Shown here: positions 15,828 through 22,973 of the stretch, one piece after another
Position numbering within the stretch: the stretch's first letter is position 1
How the letters are laid out: every line of letters starts with the position of its first letter
Origin: a virus
IMG/VR virus record: IMGVR_UViG_3300003690_002946
Coordinates: 1 to 57,482 of that record
Direction: 5' to 3' (one strand)
DNA: 57,482 nt
Program-made: the position numbers and the translations under genes
The notes under the pieces: model-generated
Database searches by the model: none
Told to the model about the DNA's origin: nothing
The model's input: the letters and a program-made list of their open reading frames with translations, nothing else

Positions 15828-16568
15828 ATGAAGGTATGCTGCATTGTCCAAGCCCGGCTGGAGAGCGAGCGGTTCCCGTTGAAGCTGCTCCACGACATTG
15901 ACGGTATCCCCATGATCCGGTTCATGCTCCGGCGCCTCGCGGCGAGTCAATCCCTGGATGCGATTGAGATGGTGATGCCTCGGACCTGGGGCAGTAGCGC
16001 CCTGATCGCGGCCATAGAAGTTATGCCTGAGCTGATAACGTCCGTGCACGAGGGCGACCCGAACGATGTTCTCAGCCGCTATGCGACCACCGCAGAGTGG
16101 TTCGAGGCTGATACCGTGGTGCGGGTTACAGGCGACTGCCCACTGATTGACCCCGATGTGGTGGACCACTGCGTTACAACCTTCCAGGATGGGGACTTTG
16201 ACTATCTGCGAACGGGGACCACCTACCCGGAGGGGCTGGATGTGGAGGTCTTCAGCCATGATGCGCTGCGGTGGGCACACGAGAACACCACCGATATAGC
16301 CGAGCGTGAGCACGTGACGGGAATGATCTGGAAGAACCCGGAGCGGTTCAAGCAAGAGACGGTCGAGCTTCCTGCCATTGCGGGCTATCTGCGTCTGACC
16401 GTGGATCATCCAGCCGACCTGGATGTGGTCCGAGCAGTGGTGGCCAAGCTGGGACCAGATGCACGCCTACAGGAGATACTGGCATTGGCGACCACCAATC
16501 CCAGCATCTTCGAGCCGAACCAGCATATCGGCCGGAACGCTAAGTATGCCGTGTTTACAGGCGAGTGA
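15828..16568 (+). CDS. SpsF-like cytidylyltransferase family protein
   Basis: 246 aa, GGAGGACAGC just before the ATG. The start CCIVQARLESERFPLKLL is the nucleotidyltransferase signature (IVQARMGSTRLPGK in typical SpsF), followed by VRVTGDCPLIDPDVV, YPEGLDVEVFSHDAL and EREHVTGMIW, diagnostic of the SpsF group. In Bacillus-type sps clusters SpsF stands with NeuB-like SpsE and PseG-like SpsG, as here. It probably activates the nonulosonic acid with CMP or makes a related nucleotide sugar. It contains one copy of the CTCGCGGCGAG motif at 15936. Confidence 0.85.
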   Translation: MKVCCIVQARLESERFPLKLLHDIDGIPMIRFMLRRLAASQSLDAIEMVMPRTWGSSALIAAIEVMPELITSVHEGDPNDVLSRYATTAEWFEADTVVRVTGDCPLIDPDVVDHCVTTFQDGDFDYLRTGTTYPEGLDVEVFSHDALRWAHENTTDIAEREHVTGMIWKNPERFKQETVELPAIAGYLRLTVDHPADLDVVRAVVAKLGPDARLQEILALATTNPSIFEPNQHIGRNAKYAVFTGE

Positions 16569-17173
16569 TGGATCGCATACTGTATCTGGGACCACCAGCG
16601 CCACTGGTGCAGTGGCTTGCCGAACGCGAGAAGGTGGTCAAGCATATCGAGGAGCCACTAGAGCTTGAGCAGCTCCAAGCCTACAGGCCTGACTGGATCA
16701 TCTCGTACAACTACCAGCATATCCTCGGCAGGGCAGTGGTTGAGGCCTACCGGGGAATGATCATCAATCTCCATATTGGCTACCTACCCTGGAATAGAGG
16801 GCAGCACCCGAATGTCTGGGCATGGCTTGAAGGATCGCCACAGGGCGTGACCATCCACCAGATTGATAAAGGAGTGGATACAGGCCCAATCCTCTGCCAG
16901 TTACGGGTGCCCGCACACAAGGATGATACCTTCAGAACAAGCTATGAGCGGTTACAGACATGGATACAGCGGCTGTTCAAGTCACGCTGGTTAGTGATAA
17001 AGAGCAAAGAGGTCACACCAAGAGCGCAAGTGAGCAAGGGTACGCTCCATAGAACAAAAGACCTAGATGCTATCTGGCATCTGTTCTCAGATGGGTTTGA
17101 CACGCCAGTCATGGATGTAATAGATGGGTACAAGCAGTTTGGAGCAGTAATGGCAGGGAAAGCTAGGTGCTGA
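16568..17173 (+). CDS. Formyltransferase-fold enzyme with intact triad
   Basis: 201 aa from ATG 16568 (TGATG overlap; GTG 16565 also possible). Catalytic Asn-His is present in IINLHIGYLPWNRGQHPN and Asp in IHQIDKGVDTGPIL, so this looks active, unlike the Gly variant at 13029. It is short, having only the N-terminal formyl-transferase domain plus about 60 extra residues. The C-terminal 80 codons are visibly AT-richer than the rest and begin right after a 23-base sequence that recurs exactly at 35235, hinting at a recombination join. Confidence 0.75.
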   Translation: MDRILYLGPPAPLVQWLAEREKVVKHIEEPLELEQLQAYRPDWIISYNYQHILGRAVVEAYRGMIINLHIGYLPWNRGQHPNVWAWLEGSPQGVTIHQIDKGVDTGPILCQLRVPAHKDDTFRTSYERLQTWIQRLFKSRWLVIKSKEVTPRAQVSKGTLHRTKDLDAIWHLFSDGFDTPVMDVIDGYKQFGAVMAGKARC

Positions 17174-17231
17174 GTAGCGGAGCAGAGAGCTTTGCCGATA
17201 AGTCAACCTGGCGGTTATGGGAGAAAACATC

Positions 17232-18410
17232 GTGGCAAAAATCCTAGTGCTGGTGCCCGGTCATTGGTCCCCACTATTTGATGCCTTGAAGCAGGCAGGC
17301 CATGATGTGCTCTGGCCACGTGAAGAGCATGAGGTGCTCACACCAATCATGGCCCGGTGTGAGCAGGTTACAGAGCAGTTCCACAGGGACTTCATGCTTG
17401 CCTGGGAGACACCAGAGTACATGCTGGGACGGCTTGACCCGCATAAGGCGGTCCTGGCAATGGGCGGTGATCCGGCTCATGCCTTCAACTTGATCCCTGC
17501 TACCATCACACAATCCTATGGAGTGCGGCTGCTGGTGAACGCGCTGGCCAAGGAGCAGCTGATTGATGGAGTGGTTGTGACCTGCACTTATGACCCTCCT
17601 GGTCGAGCTGCGGCAGTGGCAGCCCGCGAGACGAACCTGCCACTGGTGCATATCGAGCACGCCTGCGTGGGCGGTGAGAAAGAGTATTCCTGGTATATGC
17701 GGGAGCTACCTGGCGATGTGATCTGTGTCCCTGGCGAGCGCGATGCAGCTTGGTGGAAGGATACAGGCGCCCAGATTGAGATAACGGGGCACCCGCTCTG
17801 GGATGGCTACACGCAGATAGCGCATACGGGCGCTCGACGGACGCTGTTGTGGTCGGTGCAGAACCCAGGGGGGCCAAATGCGCTCCAGACACCAATGACC
17901 TGGAAGTACCGTGAGCATCCCGACCAGGTCTGGGAAGCCTTCCTGCAATCGGTCCATGCCTGCCAGGACGATATTGACCACTTGATTATCAAGTTCCGCG
18001 CGAGTGAGGAAAAAGAGTTTATCGAACGACGAGCAGCGCGTATCCCTGCACTCAAGGATGTTGAGGTGCTGCTGACGGATGAAGACCCCCAGGATGTCTT
18101 GCCACGGGCCAGTCTCGTGGTGGGGCTGGAAAGCAACCTGCAAGCCGAGGCCATGCACCTGGGTATCCCCTGTGTAACTATCACCCAGCCAGGGCTGCGG
18201 ACCTTTGACATGGGCGACCTGGTCCCGCGCCTGACCGCAGATGAGCACTTGCCGAAGGTACTGGAAGTGGTTATGAAGCAGATGTTGCAGGAGCATCCTC
18301 CTGAACGGCCCAATGCGTGGTCGGCATTAGCCCAGCGGTACAACCGTGCAGCTGAGGATGGAAAGGGAATGGAGCGAACAGTGGAGGTGGTTAGTCGTGT
18401 GGTGGGATAA
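17232..18410 (+). CDS. GT-B fold protein, UDP-GlcNAc 2-epimerase/glycosyltransferase-like
   Basis: About 392 aa. N-terminal Rossmann segment AKILVLVPGHWSPLFDALK; mid-region LPLVHIEHACVGGEKEYS and ITGHPLWDGY; C-terminal donor-binding region VLPRASLVVGLESNLQAEAM, HLGIPCVTITQPG. This is the fold of UDP-GlcNAc 2-epimerases and CDP-glycerol or capsule glycosyltransferases. The HPR and E...E signatures of true epimerases are not clear, so substrate is open. GTG 17232 has GGAGAA 7 bases upstream; ATG 17217 is the longer alternative with weak SD. Confidence 0.6.
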   Translation: MAKILVLVPGHWSPLFDALKQAGHDVLWPREEHEVLTPIMARCEQVTEQFHRDFMLAWETPEYMLGRLDPHKAVLAMGGDPAHAFNLIPATITQSYGVRLLVNALAKEQLIDGVVVTCTYDPPGRAAAVAARETNLPLVHIEHACVGGEKEYSWYMRELPGDVICVPGERDAAWWKDTGAQIEITGHPLWDGYTQIAHTGARRTLLWSVQNPGGPNALQTPMTWKYREHPDQVWEAFLQSVHACQDDIDHLIIKFRASEEKEFIERRAARIPALKDVEVLLTDEDPQDVLPRASLVVGLESNLQAEAMHLGIPCVTITQPGLRTFDMGDLVPRLTADEHLPKVLEVVMKQMLQEHPPERPNAWSALAQRYNRAAEDGKGMERTVEVVSRVVG

Positions 18411-19476
18411 GCAGAAGGCGCCTGTAGCCCTGTTCCGCTGTGAGACGGGTGATGAGTCTGGGTACGGTCATTTTTTTCGGTCATTGGCGCTGGCAGAGGC
18501 ATGGGTTGCACGTGGCGGCGATGCCCACATTTATCCAACTGAGCCAGTGAGTGGTCCGTCTTGGCCAACATTTGACAAGACGGCTGACACGTATATTGAT
18601 CTGGCTACTACACTATATCCACAGTATGGCGCCAAAGAGACTGGCTTTTCTGATGATCTTTTGTTGAGAGAGCTCGTGCGGTTTGATGTAGACTGGTGTG
18701 TACTCGATGGCTATGGGATTGGTCCAGACCTACAGCGAACGGTCAAGCAAACAACGCGCTGCCTGGTGATAGACGATGATGGCTGTCATGGCCAGTATTA
18801 TGCAGATGCGATCCTGAACCCAGGGGTAGCCTCAGATGCGGTTCCCTACCAGCTACATGGCGGCACGAGGCTGTGGCTCGGTTCAACCTATGCGCTGGTG
18901 CGGAAGGCTATCCGAGCACAGCGCCCCATGACCCGTGTCCCTGCCCAGCGGCTACGGACTATCCTCGTTGCAATGGGCGTGGGCACCCATGCACGGGAGG
19001 CCTTGGTGCCCATCATCCAGCAGATTGACCAGGCTCGTCGTGACCAGGATGCGGACTGGACAGTACGGGTAGTGGTGGGGCCAGCTCTTGCCGAGGAAAT
19101 GGAAGGGATTGAGCGGTTTGCTGGGGTGGAGCTGGTCGAGAATGACCCCGATGCGTTCCCAACGTGGCTGGTGGAAAGCGATCTACTGATTAGCGCGGGT
19201 GGGGTTACAGCGGTTGAGGCAGCCTATCTTGGGACGCCAATGCTGTTGTTCCCACAGGCAGCCAACCAGGAGCTGATGGCCCAGGCCTGGACAACCCAGG
19301 GCGCAACGCTGGCAGCCGATGTTGAGGATATCCCTAGCTTGCTGGGCAGGTGGGATGCGCGGGAGTGGTCTGCGTTTGCCCAGGTAGGCCAGGGGCTGAT
19401 TGATGGACAAGGGGCAGACAGGGTTGTGACTGAGATGCGGATAACAATGGGATTGGATGCAGATGACCGTATATGA
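18397..19476 (+). CDS. pseG: PseG-like UDP-sugar hydrolase
   Basis: In pseudaminic acid synthesis PseG removes UDP from UDP-2,4-diacylamino-trideoxy-altropyranose so that PseI can use the sugar. Residues 14-28 (RCETGDESGYGHFFR) correspond to the family's R.D.....GxGHxxR start with the catalytic His, and ISAGGVTAVEAAYLGTP, LLFPQAANQELMAQAW are the UDP-sugar side. GTG 18397 has GGAGGTGG 6-14 bases upstream and overlaps the previous gene by 14 bases. A run of seven T (18471-18477) lies in the catalytic motif, in the frame layout T TTT TTT. 359 aa is near the usual length. Confidence 0.8.
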   Translation: MWWDKQKAPVALFRCETGDESGYGHFFRSLALAEAWVARGGDAHIYPTEPVSGPSWPTFDKTADTYIDLATTLYPQYGAKETGFSDDLLLRELVRFDVDWCVLDGYGIGPDLQRTVKQTTRCLVIDDDGCHGQYYADAILNPGVASDAVPYQLHGGTRLWLGSTYALVRKAIRAQRPMTRVPAQRLRTILVAMGVGTHAREALVPIIQQIDQARRDQDADWTVRVVVGPALAEEMEGIERFAGVELVENDPDAFPTWLVESDLLISAGGVTAVEAAYLGTPMLLFPQAANQELMAQAWTTQGATLAADVEDIPSLLGRWDAREWSAFAQVGQGLIDGQGADRVVTEMRITMGLDADDRI

Positions 19477-20452
19477 TGACGCGACCATAGCGATTACGGG
19501 AGGCTCAGGATCATTCGGCCATGCCTTCACTCGCTATGCCCTAGAACACCTCCCTATCAAGGCACTTCGCATCTTCAGCCGAGACGAGTACAAGCAGGCA
19601 CAGATGCGCCAGGAGTTCTCTGATAGCCGTCTACGTTGGCTGATTGGCGACATTCGAGACTATGACCGGATAGAAGCAGCCCTGAATGGTGTGGACATTG
19701 TGATCCATGCTGCCGCAATGAAGCGGATTGAGGTCTGCGAGGAAGACCCCTTCGAGGCCGTCAAGACCAACGTGCTAGGGACCATGAATGTGGCGCGGGC
19801 TGCCATCCAGAACAAGGTGTGGCGTGGTCTGTTCCTGAGTTCGGACAAAGCATCTGCTGCCTTCAATCTCTATGGTGGGACCAAGTTCGTGGCTGAGAAG
19901 TGCTGGATACAAGCCAATGCCTATGCGGGAGCTGGCCCCACACGGTTCTCCGCTGTGCGCTATGGGAACGTCCTGGGCAGCCGGGGGAGTGTGCTGGATG
20001 TATGGCAGAAGCAGAAGGATGCGGGTGAGGCACTGGCTATCACTGACAAAGCGATGACACGGTTCTGGATTAGTCAAACCCAGGTCGTCGAGTTTGCCCA
20101 GAATGTGCTGGAGCATATGGGCGGTGGCGAGGTCTTTGTCCCGCTGATGCTGAGTGCCAGCATGGGTACCCTAGCCGACGCCTTTTTCCCTGGAGAGAAG
20201 CAGCGGGTGATCCCGCAGCGTCCAGGAGAGAAGCAACACGAGGATATCATCAGTGTCCATGAGGCCCTGGAAACGGTGCTCATATCGGGGGTCACTGACC
20301 AGATTGATGGGATGGTCATTCGCCCACAGGTTCACTCCTGGGTCAAGACGGTTGGTGGCTCCTACATGAACACTGGAACATTAGTGCCAGCGTGGAGCAG
20401 CAGCCGGATGCAGGCAACCGCTGCCCAGCTTCGTGCTCTGATTGACACTTGA
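19457..20452 (+). CDS. pseB: PseB-like UDP-GlcNAc 4,6-dehydratase (SDR)
   Basis: Short-chain dehydrogenase/epimerase of the PseB/FlaA1 type, the first step toward pseudaminic-type sugars. ITGGSGSFGHAFTRYAL (NAD(P) binding), IFSRDEYKQAQMRQEF, IVIHAAAMKRIEVCEEDPFE, LSSDKA (near 126) and NLYGGTKFVAEKCW with the YxxxK-type pair, then RYGNVLGSRGSV are all characteristic. ATG 19457 or 19463. The last gene before the promoter at 20442, which lies inside its 3' end. Placement with PseG, SpsF and NeuB-like genes supports the call. Confidence 0.85.
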   Translation: MQMTVYDDATIAITGGSGSFGHAFTRYALEHLPIKALRIFSRDEYKQAQMRQEFSDSRLRWLIGDIRDYDRIEAALNGVDIVIHAAAMKRIEVCEEDPFEAVKTNVLGTMNVARAAIQNKVWRGLFLSSDKASAAFNLYGGTKFVAEKCWIQANAYAGAGPTRFSAVRYGNVLGSRGSVLDVWQKQKDAGEALAITDKAMTRFWISQTQVVEFAQNVLEHMGGGEVFVPLMLSASMGTLADAFFPGEKQRVIPQRPGEKQHEDIISVHEALETVLISGVTDQIDGMVIRPQVHSWVKTVGGSYMNTGTLVPAWSSSRMQATAAQLRALIDT

Positions 20453-20470
20453 TCAACAAAGCGTTACAAT
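20442..20470 (+). promoter_or_regulatory. Sigma-70-type promoter for the packaging module
   Basis: TTGACA (20442-20447), 17-base spacer, TACAAT (20465-20470), lying across the end of the pseB-like gene and the following gap. The start would be near 20477, about 30 bases before ATG 20506. Confidence 0.8.
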
Positions 20471-20505
20471 GATGTAAGACTGAGCCAGTCCTCGACGAGG
20501 TGACG

Positions 20506-20946
20506 ATGCCGCGATACGTCTATCGCTGTGGCCAATGTCAGCATAGCTCTGAGATAGTTCAGTCCTTCCGCGACCCTGCCCTCAAGGTGTGTCCCGACTG
20601 TCACGCCCCTTCCTTGCACCGTGTCCCACAAGCCGTACCCTTCGTGTTGAAGGGTGGCGCTGCGGCCCGTTTCGTTGGTGGGAAGCAAGTGCTCAATGGA
20701 GAGTACACGGTACGAGATGGTGGTGAGGACGTAACCTATGGCTCGGTTCAGGATGCGGTATATGGTGAGCGTGACCGCTACGACTCATCTACGATGCGAA
20801 AGGGTCTGCACGAAAAGATCATTCGCAAGAATATCGCGCATCTGAGAAAGACGGGCTATATTCCGGGGACACCAGAAGCCGTAGCAATGGATGAGCTTCC
20901 AGTGAAAGGAGCAGGCCTCTATGCGAGTCGTGAAGCGAGTCCGTAA
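20506..20946 (+). CDS. FmdB-type zinc-ribbon protein
   Basis: 146 aa from ATG 20506 (GAGGTG upstream). The N-terminus MPRYVYRCGQCQHSSEIVQS with CPDCHAP at 32-35 gives two CxxC knuckles of the FmdB/zinc-ribbon family. The rest (GGKQVLNGEYTVRDGGEDV and a basic helical tail) is unlike short FmdB proteins and may bind DNA. It is the first gene after a strong promoter and precedes the terminase by three genes. A role in DNA packaging or late regulation is only a guess. Confidence 0.65.
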   Translation: MPRYVYRCGQCQHSSEIVQSFRDPALKVCPDCHAPSLHRVPQAVPFVLKGGAAARFVGGKQVLNGEYTVRDGGEDVTYGSVQDAVYGERDRYDSSTMRKGLHEKIIRKNIAHLRKTGYIPGTPEAVAMDELPVKGAGLYASREASP

Positions 20947-21124
20947 CCTGACGAACCTGGGCACGAAGATCAATAGCGCCAGCGGCCGTATCTCTGACTC
21001 CCTGGGCAATCGGTTCCGTGACCGCCAGACCTTCAAGCGTGCGGGGAACGGCCGAGCCAGGGCACAAGCTGAGAAGCGCGAACAAGAGATGTATAAGGGC
21101 ATGATGACGTCCTATCACGATTAG
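20921..21124 (+). CDS. Small basic hypothetical protein
   Basis: 67 aa, AAAGGAG 12 bases before ATG 20921. Highly basic (VKRVRNLTNLGTK, RFRDRQTFKRAGNGRARAQ), so it probably binds nucleic acid or is a small head component. Overlaps the end of the previous gene by 26 bases. No family recognised. Confidence 0.6.
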   Translation: MRVVKRVRNLTNLGTKINSASGRISDSLGNRFRDRQTFKRAGNGRARAQAEKREQEMYKGMMTSYHD

Positions 21125-21136
21125 GAGGCTGAACGC

Positions 21137-21325
21137 ATGAAGAAGTCAGGTGTTATCAGTGGTGGGCCACCGCACTTTGGCCGTGGCGAGTTTCGTCAGG
21201 CAGGACGGATGCCGGGCGAGCACGGTGAAGGCAAGAGCGCGGTTGGTGCAAACACGAAGGGCACTGGGATGCGAAAGGAAAAACTCTCGAAGTCGAAGGG
21301 TGTTTCGCGTAGTGTTCGCCCCTAA
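21137..21325 (+). CDS. Small basic glycine-rich hypothetical protein
   Basis: 62 aa with AGGAGG upstream. Glycine-rich and basic (GVISGGPPHFGRGEFRQAGR ... KEKLSKSKGVSRSVRP), disordered in appearance. Lies directly before the large terminase. No family recognised. Confidence 0.6.
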   Translation: MKKSGVISGGPPHFGRGEFRQAGRMPGEHGEGKSAVGANTKGTGMRKEKLSKSKGVSRSVRP

Positions 21326-21338
21326 CGAGTAATCCACG

Positions 21339-22973
21339 ATGATTGTTCCCGCACCGCCACCGTCGGCTCAACCCGGCGTCGAGCTACAAGATGCTGTGCG
21401 GGAACATGCTGACATTGCCGCTGCTCGGTCATCCCTGCTTGAGTTCATCATGCAGACCAAGCAAGGGATGCCATTCGAGGCAGCGCCTCATCACACGCTG
21501 ATCTGCCGAGTGCTTGAAGAAGTCGAGGCGGGCATCCACAAGCGGGTGCTGTTGATGTGCCCTCCCCGGCACGGCAAGAGCGTCATTGCATCCGTCCACT
21601 TTCCAGCCTGGTACCTGGGCCGCCATCCTGAGAGCCTGATCATTGGTTCCTCGTATGGCGATGGTCTTGCGAATACCATGTCACTTGATTGTCAAGCGGT
21701 GTTTCGTAGTGAGAAGTGGCCGTTCCCTGACGTCTCCATCTCCAAACGCTCCCGTGCGGTCAAGAACTGGCAGACCAATCACGGTGGGCGCTATGTCTCG
21801 GTGGGGATGGGGGCAGGGACCACTGGCTTTGGCGGGAATATCATCCTGATTGATGACCCGATCAAGGGCACCCCGGAAACGCTCACGATCCCGCATCTTG
21901 AGAAGGTATGGAACTGGTACACCAATATCATCTACTCCCGTCTCATGCCGGGTGGCGCCATTGTGGTGATCCAGACCCGATGGAACGAGAACGACCTGGC
22001 CGGACGTTTGCTCAAGGAGATGCGGCGCACAGGCGACCCCTGGTTAGTAATCCGCCTCCCCGCATTAGCGGAAGAGGATGATCCAATTGGCCGTAAGCCA
22101 GGAGAACCGCTGTGGCCATCCTGGTATGGGAAGAACCAGCTCGCTGCTATTCAGGCATTGAACCCCATAGGCTGGCTGGGCCTCTACCAACAGACACCAC
22201 CTGAGGAGATGGGTGGCCCGTTCTTCCGCAACTTCCATGCGGTGAAGTATGGGAAAGAGCAAATCACCACGGGACCATTGCCCTGGCATGTATGGCCAAC
22301 GAGCTTTGCCCGCGAACGCTATGACATCGCTGAGGACGAGCCGTTCCCACCGAAGGACTGGCTGCGGTGGGCCTCTATAGATGAAGGGACACGAGCGCCG
22401 TGGTGCTGTCTGTGGTTCACTCGCGCACCCGACCAGCGAGTGTTTATCTACCGGGAACGCTATAGTGCAGGGCTGATGCCTGATCGCCAAGCCCAAATTA
22501 TTCGCAATGACACCCAGCGTGCAGAAGAGAAACTTGCACGTGTTGTGGCTGACCCCTCGATGTTCAACAGCCGTGCAAATGTGGGTGTCTCAGATGCAGA
22601 GGTCTACTTTGCGAATGGCGTCCCCCTGGCCAAGGGCTATAACAAGCGGGAACCTGGCTGGCGACGAGTGCTAGAGGTGATGCAGCCAATGGATGATGGG
22701 TACCCACGGATGGTCATTCTTGAGGGAGCAGCGCCCAACCTGATCCGCACGTTGCCCGTGATGCAGTCTGACCCGCTCAATATCGAGGATGTAGCGCCAG
22801 GGCAAGAGGACCACGCAGTTGACTGCCTGCGCTACGGCATTGTCCCCGTGCAGGCCCTGGTCCGTAGTGTTGGCTACCGTCCCATTGAGTATGCAGACAG
22901 CTTTGATGAAGACTGGAAGCCTGATCCTTCTGCGTTGCGCCAGACCGGATATGTGAGCAAGCGTTATGCCTAA
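21339..22973 (+). CDS. terL: Large terminase subunit
   Basis: 544 aa. The ATPase Walker A is PPRHGKS at 75-81 and Walker B IILIDDP at about 168-174, followed by TRWNENDLAGRLL, a motif typical of the coupling region. The C-terminal nuclease half has WASIDEGTRAPW (first catalytic Asp), VVADPSMF and ED(H)AVDCLRYGI near the end. It cuts and pumps DNA into the prohead. Its length and its overlap with the portal gene are typical for tailed phages. Confidence 0.92.
   Translation: MIVPAPPPSAQPGVELQDAVREHADIAAARSSLLEFIMQTKQGMPFEAAPHHTLICRVLEEVEAGIHKRVLLMCPPRHGKSVIASVHFPAWYLGRHPESLIIGSSYGDGLANTMSLDCQAVFRSEKWPFPDVSISKRSRAVKNWQTNHGGRYVSVGMGAGTTGFGGNIILIDDPIKGTPETLTIPHLEKVWNWYTNIIYSRLMPGGAIVVIQTRWNENDLAGRLLKEMRRTGDPWLVIRLPALAEEDDPIGRKPGEPLWPSWYGKNQLAAIQALNPIGWLGLYQQTPPEEMGGPFFRNFHAVKYGKEQITTGPLPWHVWPTSFARERYDIAEDEPFPPKDWLRWASIDEGTRAPWCCLWFTRAPDQRVFIYRERYSAGLMPDRQAQIIRNDTQRAEEKLARVVADPSMFNSRANVGVSDAEVYFANGVPLAKGYNKREPGWRRVLEVMQPMDDGYPRMVILEGAAPNLIRTLPVMQSDPLNIEDVAPGQEDHAVDCLRYGIVPVQALVRSVGYRPIEYADSFDEDWKPDPSALRQTGYVSKRYA

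Noticed and set aside
17232-18410. NeuC-type hydrolysing UDP-GlcNAc 2-epimerase
   Set aside because: Length and fold fit, but the family signature motifs are not clear; kept as a GT-B fold protein.
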